Counted from the stretch's first letter, positions 35,813-45,145 are shown. The stretch: 45,183 nt of DNA from Verrucomicrobiota bacterium (GCA_014860005.1 JACZKP010000126.1:1-45183), one strand, 5' to 3'. Translations and numbers: made by a program. The notes: generated by a model not told the origin, from the letters alone.

Positions 35813-36780
35813 GCTCGTCCAAACTTCGCAGCAGTTTCGTGAAGCACTTTAATTGCGTCCTCGTGCAGATTGAACTTCCCGCCTGAAAAGGTGACATAAG
35901 GCAGAATATGGCCGTTCTTATCCTCAATGACCGCTGGCAAAAGTTTAGGATCGCCTTCACCAACAGCCAGTTTGTAGGCGTAGTTGTAATAGTATTTGTA
36001 AATTATTTTCTTCGTTGTCGCGCCACCTGGAGCTTGGAACGTTTGCTCGCTCGGAAGAATCAATCCGTCACGCACAAGTGACTCAGCGCGATCAAACGAC
36101 AAACCAAAAGCAAGATCGTAAAAAACGTGCCATACGTGAATCGGAACGCCGTGTTTGTCCTGCCAACTTTTTAACGGCACACGGTCTTCTTCCTTGATGA
36201 TGACCGTTGGAAGAACGGCTGTTTTCTTCAAGCCCAATTTTCCGCCAAGGCGTTTTTGTGGCGTCATTGTGATACCGTAAGCCGGCATTCGAGTTGCCCG
36301 CCACAAACTATTCTCACACTCGACTGCCAATACAGCGGCTTGAAGTAATTTGACTACTCGCTCGTCGTTTTCTTGCGTAAATGGGAGTTCGGTTTTTCCT
36401 CCAAAACTTTCCAGTATTTCGGAGACGAATGCTTTTTGTTTGCCAGGAAAAATAAGCAGGTCGGGTCGTTTGATTTTGCCGAGTCCTGCATTTTCGAGCC
36501 TCTCAAAATAAAGTTCATAAGCACGGACATCATTCGTTGGAGCTACACCGCTTGGGCCATAAGGAAGAGCGAACCAGTCACCCGTAGCATTCACCGCTTC
36601 CTCTAGCCGCTGCTCGCTCCAAACGCCTTGCGACCAACGCATCAAAAAATCACTGCCGCGCAATCGGCGAGGATTTAGCCAGAAATCCAACCAGTCAATC
36701 GGTGTCTCCAGTGACAAGACGCCCTCCACGTCCACAGTCTGCACAGACAGGACAGCCTCGAATGGATGGATGTGTCGCAT
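35809..36780 (-). CDS. Type II restriction endonuclease, AccI-like
   Basis: About 323 aa starting MRHIHPFEAVLS. A PD-(D/E)XK-like core can be read as RPDLLIFPGK (PD at 106-107) followed by AVECENSLWRATRMPAYG, with E154 and E156-N157. That second block resembles the AccI restriction endonuclease family as I remember it. Partnership with the overlapping methyltransferase gene makes the restriction role likely. AT-richer than nearby ruvB, as expected for an acquired R-M system. An earlier start at 36864 would read through the carB fragment and is unlikely. Confidence 0.78.
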   Translation of the reverse strand: MRHIHPFEAVLSVQTVDVEGVLSLETPIDWLDFWLNPRRLRGSDFLMRWSQGVWSEQRLEEAVNATGDWFALPYGPSGVAPTNDVRAYELYFERLENAGLGKIKRPDLLIFPGKQKAFVSEILESFGGKTELPFTQENDERVVKLLQAAVLAVECENSLWRATRMPAYGITMTPQKRLGGKLGLKKTAVLPTVIIKEEDRVPLKSWQDKHGVPIHVWHVFYDLAFGLSFDRAESLVRDGLILPSEQTFQAPGGATTKKIIYKYYYNYAYKLAVGEGDPKLLPAVIEDKNGHILPYVTFSGGKFNLHEDAIKVLHETAAKFGRA

Positions 36781-36790
36781 AATCTGCCTC

Positions 36791-37084
36791 TCAATTCTTC
36801 GCCCCCGCCAGCTCTTCCTCAAAATCCACGATCTCTTTGATCTGCACCAGAAACCAGCGGTCAATTTTCGTGAGGTTGAAAATCTCCTCGATGGTGAAGC
36901 CGGCGCGCAGGGCGTGGCGGATGAAAAAGATGCGTTCGGCGTTGGGCACGCTCAGCTTGCGGCTGATGACGTCGCGCGGGAGGATGTCGCGGTCGCCATA
37001 GACTTCCGTGCCGATGCGCCAGGGTTTGCCGTTGCCGCCCAGGCCGCTGCGGCCAATCTTGCCCAGTGTGATGGAAGTATTCAT
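36791..37084 (-). pseudogene. carB: Internal fragment of carbamoyl-phosphate synthase large chain
   Basis: 97 aa. PNAERIFFIRHALRAGFTIE followed by EIFNLTKIDRWFLVQIKEIV corresponds to the central part of CarB (E. coli ...DRIWYIADAFRAG...FNLTNIDRWFLVQIEELV). The preceding SGLGGNGKPW and LPRDVISRKLS also fit. CarB has about 1,070 residues, so this is less than a tenth of it. The ATP-grasp domains are absent on both sides, and a stop follows EEELAGAKN. It ends 10 bp before the restriction gene. It may be a scar of R-M insertion or a displaced duplicate. Confidence 0.85.
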
Positions 37085-37508
37085 GTGCCTGCCGAATGTT
37101 CGTGTTTCCCGATTCAGAGCCAATACTGGTTTGCGCGGCGCACCCCGACCGCGAGGAGCATTGTGCGAGGAATTCAGGACAGCGGCAACTATTGCTTTGA
37201 CTCGTGGAACTGTCCCCGCGTAGCTGCGGAGCAGCGCCAGCGCGTAGCCCACGGCGCAAGCCGTGGGGCCAAGCCGATTGCGACCAAGCCACGGAGGGGC
37301 GGCAGAATCACCGGCGATTCGCTTTCGCGGCACCGCAGCTTGCTCCGGTTGGCACGAACCAACTTCACGGTTGTCGCCGTGGGCTACTGTCCAACCGCCA
37401 CTCCGTGGCTGCGCCAGCCCGCTCAAATTTTGTTATGTGCCTGCGATTTGCGAACCTTGGCAGTTGCAAGCTTGCGCCACTTTCCGCGTTTGCCCATGCT
37501 CCTGCGCC
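37085..37508. other. Non-coding stretch with palindrome upstream of ruvB
   Basis: 424 bp with no credible gene; long open frames exist but have no family resemblance. A perfect stem CCCACGGC-GCAA-GCCGTGGG lies at 37248-37267, another interspersed-repeat type. The 3' part contains the ruvB promoter. No SOS box (CTG-N10-CAG) was obvious by eye. Confidence 0.5.
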
Positions 37509-38525
37509 ATGGCTGAACGGCCCGTCGCCACTCTCAACAAACCGGACGCCGCGTTGGAATTGACGCTGCGGCCGTCGCTCTTTTCGGAATTCACCGGCCA
37601 GCCCAAGGTCAAGGAACGGCTCGAAATTGCCGTGGCCGCCGCCACGCAACGCGGCGAAGCCATTGATCACATTCTGCTCAACGGCCCGCCCGGTCTCGGC
37701 AAAACCACCCTGGCCAACATCATCGCCAAGGCGATGGGCGCCAATCTCAAGAGCACCAGCGGTCCAACGATTGAGAAGGCCGCCGATCTTGCCGGATTGC
37801 TCACCAATCTCGAAGCCGGCGACGTGCTGTTCATTGATGAGATTCATCGCCTGCAAAAAACCATCGAAGAATATCTCTATCCGGCGATGGAGGATTTCAA
37901 ACTGGACATCATCATTGACCAGGGACCGAACGCGCGCAGCGTGCGCCTGAACCTGCCCCGCTTCACCCTCATTGGCGCGACGACGCGCAGCGGGTTGCTC
38001 ACGGCTCCGTTGCTCACGCGTTTTGCAGTGCGCGAGCGGCTCGATTACTACGTGGCGGAGGATTTGCAGAAAATCGTGGTGCGCTCGGCAAGGTTGCTCA
38101 ACGTGGAGGTCGAGGAAGACGGCGCGTTTGAAATCGCCCGGCGCAGCCGCGGCACGCCGCGCATCGCCAACAATCTGCTTCGCCGCGTGCGTGATTACGC
38201 GCAAGTCCGGCACGACGGCCGCATCACACGCGACGTCGCCGACCGCGCGCTTGCCATGTTGGAGATTGACCAGAACGGGCTCGACGAAATGGACAAGCGC
38301 ATCCTCGAAGCGATCATCGTCAAGTTCGGCGGCGGGCCGGTGGGGGTGAGTTCGCTCTCGGTGGCGGTGGGCGAGGAATCCGACACGCTGGAGGAGGTCT
38401 ATGAGCCGTATCTGATCATGGAAGGCTACCTCAAGCGCACCTCCCAGGGGCGCGTGGCAACGGAGTTGAGCTACACCAAGCTGGGCCTCAAGGCAGCCGC
38501 GGGGAACCAAACCAGATTATTCTAG
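37509..38525 (+). CDS. ruvB: Holliday junction branch migration helicase RuvB
   Basis: 338 aa from [10 protein letters not shown] hexameric AAA+ motor that, with RuvA, drives Holliday junctions. Walker [10 protein letters not shown] at 59-67, Walker B LFIDEIHR at 108-114, sensor 1 LIGATTRSG, and the arginine-finger region [10 protein letters not shown] are all present. The C-terminal winged helix ([25 protein letters not shown]...G) is complete. A longer frame exists upstream but has no RuvB character. ruvA and ruvC are not adjacent. Confidence 0.98.
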   Translation: MAERPVATLNKPDAALELTLRPSLFSEFTGQPKVKERLEIAVAAATQRGEAIDHILLNGPPGLGKTTLANIIAKAMGANLKSTSGPTIEKAADLAGLLTNLEAGDVLFIDEIHRLQKTIEEYLYPAMEDFKLDIIIDQGPNARSVRLNLPRFTLIGATTRSGLLTAPLLTRFAVRERLDYYVAEDLQKIVVRSARLLNVEVEEDGAFEIARRSRGTPRIANNLLRRVRDYAQVRHDGRITRDVADRALAMLEIDQNGLDEMDKRILEAIIVKFGGGPVGVSSLSVAVGEESDTLEEVYEPYLIMEGYLKRTSQGRVATELSYTKLGLKAAAGNQTRLF

Positions 38526-38615
38526 CCGCCCGGATGCCAGAGCAGTTGCAGACACGCGCGCGTGGCGGGTTGCGTTCGCGGCGGAGAATCTTCTGATGCT
38601 CGGCAGTGGTTTCGA

Positions 38616-39884
38616 TTAAAATCGCACTCCCACCGTCAGCAACACCGCGTGACTGATGAATTTGTAGTCGCCATCTGCCGACTGTCCGGCGAACTGGGCG
38701 GGTTGCGACGAGGGTGCGCTGCCGGTGACACGGTGCGTTGGGCCATAGCCAAACTGATACGCCACGTCCAAGTCAAAGCGTTTGCCTTTGCGGCCCGTAC
38801 CGACGGTGAAGAAATGGCGGTCGAGGTCCGCCGCCAGCGGGGTGTAATAGTCATCCGGCACGGAGTTCTCGTTGAACGCGTAGCCGGCGCTTGCGTGCCA
38901 ACCACTGTCGAAATACCGCGTCACACCGAACGCGTAGAGCCAGCTTGGCTGCCACTCAAGCCGCACCGGAATGTCTTGTTGCACGGGGAACGGCGGCGGC
39001 GCCTTTTGGCGGATGAGAACCGAGCCGAAGCTGCTCCAATCGGTATAGTCGGCGTTGAACTCCAGATTCCATTTCGGCGTGGGCCGGTAGGAAATGCCAC
39101 AGGCAGCACTCAGGGGAAATTTGAATTCGGCTTCGGCCGACCGCCGCGTGGGCGGGATGACGGGTTGCTGCTCGAATTCGGTCTTGCCGTCCAAGGTGAC
39201 GGTGGTCGAACTGCGGAAGGTGGCGCCGAGGGAAACTTTCTCATGCGGTTGCCAGCGCAGACCGAGATTGTAGCCGACGGCCCAGCCGTCCCCCGTAAAG
39301 CGGAAGAAATTCGCAAACGGCGCGGGCGTGCGCAGCAGACCTTGCTCCATTTCGAGATTTGCGTAGTTCACGCTCACGCCACCGCCAACGGAAAGGTTGG
39401 GAGCGAGTCGGAGAGCGAGCACGGGATTGATGGTGACATAAGTTAATGCTCCTTCCGTGGCTACCGTGCGGAAGCCGGTATCCTGCGGCCATTCCACTCC
39501 CAGTCCGTAAGGCGCGAACACTCCCAGGCCAAAACTCACCGGGTGGTTTTCCAAACTGTGGGTGCAGAACAACTGCGGCACACCCGCGAGGTGGTTCTCG
39601 ATGCGGTAGGTATGGCCGCGGTTTGGGGCGCTGGAAGGCGGACGGTAGCTGGGATCGAGATAGATACCGTAAAGGCCCGCCCGTAGTTGGCTGCCTTCAA
39701 GCTGCGTGATTCCGGCAGGATTGTAGTAAATGGCTGAGGGATTGTCGGCTGTGGCCACGAACGCTTCACCCCGGGCAGTGGCAAAGGCATCCTGGCTCAA
39801 CAGGCGCAAGCCGTTCGCGGGAAGCGGCAAAGGCAGCCCCCCCAGAGCCGCCGCCAGCAGCATTTTTAGCTTGAGATGTTGCAT
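38616..39884 (-). CDS. Outer membrane transport protein, FadL/TodX family
   Basis: 422 aa with a signal peptide (MQHLKLKMLLAAALGG). The mature start has the FadL hatch pattern, with DAFATARGEAFVATADNPSA followed by IYYNPAGI. Alternating amphipathic strands and a final strand ending VLLTVGVRF follow, as usual for outer-membrane beta-barrels. Members import hydrophobic substrates such as fatty acids or aromatics. Substrate cannot be predicted. An upstream frame to 40040 lacks any signal and is not used. It is divergent from the secreted SGNH-like gene, 107 bp away. Confidence 0.92.
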   Translation of the reverse strand: MQHLKLKMLLAAALGGLPLPLPANGLRLLSQDAFATARGEAFVATADNPSAIYYNPAGITQLEGSQLRAGLYGIYLDPSYRPPSSAPNRGHTYRIENHLAGVPQLFCTHSLENHPVSFGLGVFAPYGLGVEWPQDTGFRTVATEGALTYVTINPVLALRLAPNLSVGGGVSVNYANLEMEQGLLRTPAPFANFFRFTGDGWAVGYNLGLRWQPHEKVSLGATFRSSTTVTLDGKTEFEQQPVIPPTRRSAEAEFKFPLSAACGISYRPTPKWNLEFNADYTDWSSFGSVLIRQKAPPPFPVQQDIPVRLEWQPSWLYAFGVTRYFDSGWHASAGYAFNENSVPDDYYTPLAADLDRHFFTVGTGRKGKRFDLDVAYQFGYGPTHRVTGSAPSSQPAQFAGQSADGDYKFISHAVLLTVGVRF

Positions 39885-39991
39885 CAAGTTTTCCGGCTGA
39901 TTGGTTTCAGCGACGCTCTCCATCCCGCACCCGCGCGGGCCGTCCGGGATTCGGGCTTCCACTGTGGGCTGGGCTGGGGCAATCTGGCAAC

Positions 39992-41074
39992 GTGAAAAGT
40001 CTGGCTCGAATCGCCGTGCTTTGCTTCTTGTTGGTATCAAGTGCTTCTCCTGCCGGCGCTGCTTTCACCTCGCTTTACATTTTCGGCGACGGCGTTTCCA
40101 CCACGACCAACGGACCCGGCGGTAAATACTATCACGGCAACCGCTATTGCAATGGGCGGGTATGGGTGGAGGTGCTCGCACAGCGACAGGGCATCGTTTA
40201 CGACCCCAGCCGGAACTGGTCCTACTTCGGGCATTACAGCCCGAATCTGGTAACGAATGTAAACAAATTCAGCGCCCCGGCGGACGCGAACACGGCGTTG
40301 TTTGTCGTATGGGTGAACAATGCGGATTTCGTGTACAACATAAACCATTACGCTCCCTATACCTCGAACAACCTCGCCACTTGGAACAATGCCATTCACC
40401 GATCCGTCACCAATCATCTCCAAGTCATCCAGACGCTTCATGCCAAAGGCGCCCGCACTCTGGTCATGCCGAACACCGTGGATCTCACCAAAGTGCCGTA
40501 CTATGTCGGATTGCCCGCCGCCAGCCGGAGCTTTGTGCGCCAAAGGATCGTGGACTTCAACGCCGCTTTCGCTGGCATGTTGAATGAAGCCCGGGCGTCC
40601 CTCCCTGGAATTACCATTCACGCGCCGGACACCTTTGCATTGCTCGAAGAGTTGCTGGCGCAGTCCGCGACCTATGGCTTGACGAATGTGCTCCAAAACG
40701 GACTAAGCGTGGATGCGTTGAGCGATCCTTCGCTGACGGACAAATCACTGAACGGCCCGGGCGCCAATTACATCTTCTGGGATTACCTGGACCCGACCGC
40801 GCGGGCGCATGCGGTCATTGCCGATAGTGTGCATCACCTCATCAGTCCGGTGCGTATCGGTAAAATTACACCGCTTCACGGCAGCAACGTACTCGAAGTC
40901 ATCAACCTGCCGATCGGGCGGGATGGATTCGTTGAAGCCAGCGCGAACCTGGCAAATTGGAGTATCACCACCAACGTCCACAGTGCCGAAGCCACGCAGG
41001 ATATTGCCATTGCACTTTCCGGTTCCCTCCAATTCTATCGCCTGCGCTTTCCATTTTCCTGGTCGTGGCCATGA
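39992..41074 (+). CDS. Secreted SGNH/GDSL-like protein without the usual nucleophile
   Basis: 360 aa with a signal peptide (MKSLARIAVLCFLLVSSASP). The fold start reads LYIFGDGVSTTT, where esterases have FGDSLSD, so position 34 is Gly in place of Ser. The block FWDYLDPTARAHA has D264 but D267 where His is normal, while H273 remains. A C-terminal domain (about 287-355) with VEASANLANW and QFYRLRF is a common tail in secreted Verrucomicrobiota proteins. The missing residues suggest a binding protein or a shifted active site. A serine at S36 lies two positions away and could substitute. Confidence 0.8.
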   Translation: MKSLARIAVLCFLLVSSASPAGAAFTSLYIFGDGVSTTTNGPGGKYYHGNRYCNGRVWVEVLAQRQGIVYDPSRNWSYFGHYSPNLVTNVNKFSAPADANTALFVVWVNNADFVYNINHYAPYTSNNLATWNNAIHRSVTNHLQVIQTLHAKGARTLVMPNTVDLTKVPYYVGLPAASRSFVRQRIVDFNAAFAGMLNEARASLPGITIHAPDTFALLEELLAQSATYGLTNVLQNGLSVDALSDPSLTDKSLNGPGANYIFWDYLDPTARAHAVIADSVHHLISPVRIGKITPLHGSNVLEVINLPIGRDGFVEASANLANWSITTNVHSAEATQDIAIALSGSLQFYRLRFPFSWSWP

Positions 41075-41147
41075 GGTGCCATCGGCGACAAGACTGGATT
41101 TCACAACACGGGTGACGCTTGCAGGATTCTCTACCATACTCCGGACG

Positions 41148-41837
41148 ATGAACATCACTGCCACGAAGCACGGTCTGCGCCTGAGCCAGCACGGCGTGGT
41201 CATCAGCGAATTGCGCGCCACGCCCGGGCCGACGCACAGCGTATTCGATGTGTTGGCGGCCTTGGTGGCGACAATTGCGCCAAAAGGGCGAATTGGCATC
41301 CTGGGGTTCGCCGGTGGCGGGATGATGGCGCCGCTGGACGCCCTCGGGCTTAAAACCGGCATTGATTCCGTGGATCTCGATCGCGCGAGTTACGATCTCT
41401 TTTGCCGCCATTGCCCGGACTGGTCACGCCGCGTGAACTGGCACCACGCGGAAGCGGCCACGTGGCTGCGACAACAGCCGCCCAACTTCGGGTTGCTGTT
41501 GGACGATCTGTCGGTGCCGTGTGCCGGCGACGTGGTGAAACCAGCGATCTCCTGGAACGGCTTGCCCGCATTGATTCGCCGGCGGCTCCAGCCGGACGGA
41601 ATCGCGGTTTTCAATCTATTGCCGCTCCCAAGCGGCGGGTGGCAACCGGAGTTACAGCGGCTGGCGGGTCAGTTCAAGGACGCCCGAATCATTGTCCTGG
41701 ATGATTTCGATAATCGCATTCTGGTTGCAGGCAGTGACCTCCCTTCGGCACACGCCCTCGGTCGGCGATTGCGTCAGGCGCTGCGGCAGATTCGCTCACG
41801 CCAGGCAGACCGGATTCATCTGCGTCAATCCTGTTGA
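41148..41837 (+). CDS. Spermidine-synthase-like methyltransferase-fold protein
   Basis: 229 aa. A Rossmann-type nucleotide-binding start, IGILGFAGGGMMAPL, followed by SVDLDRASYDLF and LLLDDLSVP, resembles the polyamine synthase and class I methyltransferase fold. It is shorter than true spermidine synthases (about 280 aa) and lacks an obvious polyamine pocket motif, so the name is only structural. It reads the same way as the LOG, hypothetical and pabB genes after it, with gaps of about 70-85 bp before the next two. Confidence 0.65.
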   Translation: MNITATKHGLRLSQHGVVISELRATPGPTHSVFDVLAALVATIAPKGRIGILGFAGGGMMAPLDALGLKTGIDSVDLDRASYDLFCRHCPDWSRRVNWHHAEAATWLRQQPPNFGLLLDDLSVPCAGDVVKPAISWNGLPALIRRRLQPDGIAVFNLLPLPSGGWQPELQRLAGQFKDARIIVLDDFDNRILVAGSDLPSAHALGRRLRQALRQIRSRQADRIHLRQSC

Positions 41838-41920
41838 GCTAAGACGCCGGATTCTGCTGGCCAGGCGGCGACGGAGAGCCGTGCTTGTCTCGCGCGGCGC
41901 CCGCGTTTATCTTCGCCGCC

Positions 41921-42604
41921 ATGAACAATCATGGCGCAAGCTTCATTCGCGAGGACCCGTGGCGCATCTTTCGCATCATGGCCGAATTTGTGGATTCATT
42001 TGAGACGATGTCCCGCGTGAGTCCGGCGGTAACGATCTTTGGCTCGGCGCGGATGCCGCGCAAGGATCCTTATTATCACGCCGCCGAAGTCATGGCCCGC
42101 GAACTGGCGAAGAATAACTTTGCGGTCATCACTGGCGGCGGTCCGGGCATCATGGAGGCCGCGAACAAGGGCGCCGCGCTGGGCAAGGGCAAATCCGTGG
42201 GCCTCAACATCGAACTGCCGCACGAGCAGAAGGGCAACCCTTACGCCAATGTACCCATTCACTTTCATTATTTCTTTTCCCGCAAGGTTTGCTTCGCCAA
42301 GTACAGCGTGGCCTTCATTTTCATGCCCGGCGGATTCGGCACGCTGGACGAATTCGCCGAAATCATGACCCTGGTGCAAACCCAGCGGATTCCGCATTTC
42401 CCGCTCATCCTCTTCGGAAAAAAATTCTGGGCCGGCCTGCTGCGCTGGATGGAGTCGCAGATGCAGGATAAGAACAAGTTCATCGGTCCAAATGATCTTA
42501 AGCTGTTCACCGTGACGGATGACACCGACGAAGCGGTGACGATCATTCTTGATTACATTCGCCGCGTCGGCGCGCCGGAGTCGGTGCCAATGGCCTTTGC
42601 ATGA
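41921..42604 (+). CDS. LOG family protein (TIGR00730), nucleotide phosphoribohydrolase
   Basis: 227 aa. Contains GGGPGIMEAAN at 72-82 and PGGFGTLDE at 136-144, the two signature blocks of LOG proteins, which cleave nucleoside 5'-monophosphates to free base and ribose phosphate. FFSRKVCFAKYSVAFIFM is also typical. In bacteria these are often annotated as lysine decarboxylase by mistake. The start MNNHGASF at 41921 is used because an upstream in-frame start adds unconserved residues. Confidence 0.92.
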   Translation: MNNHGASFIREDPWRIFRIMAEFVDSFETMSRVSPAVTIFGSARMPRKDPYYHAAEVMARELAKNNFAVITGGGPGIMEAANKGAALGKGKSVGLNIELPHEQKGNPYANVPIHFHYFFSRKVCFAKYSVAFIFMPGGFGTLDEFAEIMTLVQTQRIPHFPLILFGKKFWAGLLRWMESQMQDKNKFIGPNDLKLFTVTDDTDEAVTIILDYIRRVGAPESVPMAFA

Positions 42605-42677
42605 GTGCCGGGCCGCTGGCGGCGGGGTTAATGAGGTGAAAATGCGCCGCCTGATTGAATTGCCAACCCACTGAATC

Positions 42678-43457
42678 ATGTCCGCGTTGAGACACTATGC
42701 CGTGCTCCAGAAAGACGCCATCGGCCCCACAGCGGATCAACTCAAGCGCGCGTTCCGGTCCTTTCACAACCTGACGGACGCCGACGCAGTGCGGTTGGCG
42801 GGCGGGGCCTCCGGCATTCTCCTGCGGCACGAGAATCACGACGCAGCGCGGGCGTTTCAACACGCTTTGCAGGCGGAAGGCATCGGCGCAGTCCTCGTGG
42901 CGGAAAACCAATTACCCGTCCTGCCGGAGGCCAGACTGCTGCACCGGCTGGAAATCTCGCCGCAATCTCTCATGCTGTTTGATGTCCTCGGACACCCAAC
43001 GCCGCTGCCTTGGACGGACCTCGAGTTGATTGTTGCGGGCGACGTGCGGCAGGTTGAATTCAACCGCACCCGTACCGAGCGCACCGAACTGCGCTTCAGT
43101 CCCGTGACCGGCGTCTGGCCGCGCATCGTCGAAGAATCCGGGACCAAGTCGAAATTGGAGGCTCACTCGGGACTGGAGCTTTTCGCGACCGGAGCGGCAA
43201 CCCGATACCAGATAGACGCAGCCCGCTTCCCGTTCAATTGTGTGATTGACCGGCCGGAACTTTCCGTGCGCGAGAAGTTTGCCTGGCTCGTCCGTGAAGT
43301 CTGCCGGCGCGCCCCGTGGGCGGTTTTGAATCGCGGCGCCCGCGCTTTGCAGGCGAGACATGCTTTGACCGAGTATCTGAACCGGCAGATGCTCACCGAT
43401 GAAATCACCTGGCTGCTCTGGCACACGCAGCAATCACGGCGGGCCGGAGGCTCTTAG
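42678..43457 (+). CDS. Hypothetical cytoplasmic protein
   Basis: 259 aa, soluble, no signal. The N-terminal 80 residues (AVLQKDAIGPTADQLKRAF, then AAGGILLR-like GGASGILLRHEN, then AARAFQHALQAEGIGAVLV) look like two alpha/beta repeats that could bind peptides or nucleotides. I do not recognise the rest. It starts 73 bp after the LOG gene and ends 3 bp before pabB, so it is probably co-translated with pabB. Confidence 0.75.
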   Translation: MSALRHYAVLQKDAIGPTADQLKRAFRSFHNLTDADAVRLAGGASGILLRHENHDAARAFQHALQAEGIGAVLVAENQLPVLPEARLLHRLEISPQSLMLFDVLGHPTPLPWTDLELIVAGDVRQVEFNRTRTERTELRFSPVTGVWPRIVEESGTKSKLEAHSGLELFATGAATRYQIDAARFPFNCVIDRPELSVREKFAWLVREVCRRAPWAVLNRGARALQARHALTEYLNRQMLTDEITWLLWHTQQSRRAGGS

Positions 43458-43460
43458 GCC

Positions 43461-44954
43461 ATGCCGCCGCTGCTTCAGGAATTCACCACGGCGCAAACGC
43501 CGGAATCGCTCGCCGCCCAACTGCGCGGCGAGCCGGGGGTGGTGGTGTTGCGCAGCGCCCTGTTCGATTCGCCGCCGGCTCGCTATTCCTTCGTTGCCGC
43601 CAATCCTTTCCTCACGTTTCGCTCAGGCGGTTCGCGCTGCGAAATCACGCATTACGCATCACGCATTACGCAGCAGGTCCAGTTCGGCAATCCCTGGCAC
43701 GCGTTGGACAGCCTGATGGCGCGCTACGAATTGCTGGATGAAATTGACCTGCCCTTTCCCCTGGGCGGTTGCTTCGGTTATTGGGGCTACGACTTGAAGA
43801 ACTTCGTGGAACCGAAATTACCACGCCGCGCGGTGAACGATCTCGAATTGCCGGATTGTCAGGTTGGTTTTTACAGCAGCCTGGTGGTCTTCGATCACTT
43901 TCTGGGCAAGACCAGCATCGTGGCCACGGGCCTGGACGCGGATGGTGCGCGGAGTGAAGAGCGAGCGCGCAATCAGGCGGATTTCTGGGGGAGCTTGCTC
44001 GGCAACGGTGTCCCGGACCCTGAATCCCGCATACGGCCTTCAAACGCCGCCTGCGCGCCCGACGCATCGCGCATCATTTCCAATCTTTCCCGCGCCCAAT
44101 TCATTGCTGCCGTCGAGCGGGCGCAGCGTTACATCCGCGCGGGTGACATTTACCAGGTGAACCTCTCGCAGCGGCTCGCCGCCCCCTGCCCCTGGTCCGG
44201 GTGGAAATTGTTCCAGCGGCTGCTGGACGTTTCGCCCGCACCGTTCGCCGCGTTTTTCGACTGCGGCGATTTTCAAATCGCCTCGTCCTCGCCGGAACTA
44301 TTCCTGCGCTTGAATGGACCGAACATTCAGACACGGCCCATCAAGGGCACGCGACCTCGTTCGAGTGATCCCACGCGCGATGCGCAGCTCACTTACGAAC
44401 TGCAAACCAGCCCCAAGGAACTCGCGGAACTGCTGATGATCACCGATCTGCTGCGCAACGATTTGGGCCGGGTCTGCGAATTCGGCTCGGTGCAGGTGCC
44501 GGAATTGATGCGGCTGGAGCGTTATCCACAGGTGCAACATTTGGTTTCGACCGTGGAAGGCCGGTTGCGGCCCGACGTGACGCATTTCGCGGCGCTGGCC
44601 GCGTGTTTCCCCGGCGGCAGCATCACGGGGGCGCCGAAGTTCCGCGCGATGGAGATCATTGACGAACTGGAACCGATTGCGCGCGGCCCTTACACCGGCT
44701 GCCACGGTTATCTCGGTTTCAATCGCGAGAGCCAGTTAAGCATCAGCATTCGCACCGCGATTCGCCAGGCGGACACAGCCTACTTCAACGTCGGCGCGGG
44801 CATTGTGGCAGACTCGCTGCCGGAAGCGGAATACGAGGAAACGCTCGCCAAGGCGGGTGGATTCATGGCGGCACTCGCGGCGGCGAACCGGCTGCAAGAG
44901 TTGACGCCGCCATCAAAGGCTTGGCAGCCCGTCAAAGCCCCCCTGCCTTTGTAG
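43461..44954 (+). CDS. pabB: Aminodeoxychorismate synthase component I
   Basis: 497 aa. It uses chorismate and ammonia to make 4-amino-4-deoxychorismate for folate. The PIKGTRPR block at 293-300, with K295, marks PabB; TrpE has PIAGT. Other family blocks are AGDIYQVNLSQRL, SPELFLR, ELLMITDLLRNDLGRVC, GSITGAPK and GYLGFN. An odd segment EITHYASRITQ (61-71) comes from a 14-bp tandem repeat. The stop TAG (44952-44954) is in the edge of a palindromic repeat, so the tail KAPLPL may be altered. pabA and pabC are not adjacent. Confidence 0.93.
   Translation: MPPLLQEFTTAQTPESLAAQLRGEPGVVVLRSALFDSPPARYSFVAANPFLTFRSGGSRCEITHYASRITQQVQFGNPWHALDSLMARYELLDEIDLPFPLGGCFGYWGYDLKNFVEPKLPRRAVNDLELPDCQVGFYSSLVVFDHFLGKTSIVATGLDADGARSEERARNQADFWGSLLGNGVPDPESRIRPSNAACAPDASRIISNLSRAQFIAAVERAQRYIRAGDIYQVNLSQRLAAPCPWSGWKLFQRLLDVSPAPFAAFFDCGDFQIASSSPELFLRLNGPNIQTRPIKGTRPRSSDPTRDAQLTYELQTSPKELAELLMITDLLRNDLGRVCEFGSVQVPELMRLERYPQVQHLVSTVEGRLRPDVTHFAALAACFPGGSITGAPKFRAMEIIDELEPIARGPYTGCHGYLGFNRESQLSISIRTAIRQADTAYFNVGAGIVADSLPEAEYEETLAKAGGFMAALAAANRLQELTPPSKAWQPVKAPLPL
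43644..43671 (+). repeat. 14-bp tandem duplication in pabB
   Basis: ATCACGCATTACGC is repeated twice head to tail. It is in frame as part of EITHYASRITQ near the N-terminal domain. One more or fewer copy would break the frame, because 14 is not a multiple of three. Confidence 0.85.
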
Positions 44955-45029
44955 GAGACGAGGTAACGAGTCAGCAATGCTCGCGATTTCGCGGAGGCCT
45001 GTGAGAGACTCCTGACGTCGTCTCCTACA
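44950..45029. repeat. Palindromic repeat overlapping the pabB stop
   Basis: TGTAGGAGACGAGGTAACGAGTC-type left arm (44950-44972) and a right arm at 45007-45029 that is its complement with about four mismatches. The loop is about 34 nt and includes a small CGCGATTTCGCG inverted repeat. The first bases supply the TAG of pabB. It could act as a terminator-like hairpin, though no U run follows. Confidence 0.85.
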
Positions 45030-45145
45030 TGTTTGAAAGGCTGTTAGCCCGACTTCCGCTATTCAGGGTGGAATGATGACGCAAGTGGTTGGCATCCAAT
45101 CCAGCGATCAAAAAGGTCTGCACTACAGAGGCTCATTCGACCAGT

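Noticed and set aside
37263..37508. 82-codon N-terminal extension of ruvB
   Set aside because: RuvB proteins start close to the ATG at 37509; the extension contains the repeat-derived intergenic text and no conserved residues.
43461..44954. Anthranilate synthase TrpE instead of PabB
   Set aside because: The lysine in PIKGTRPR is the PabB-type residue; TrpE has alanine there, and no trp genes are near.
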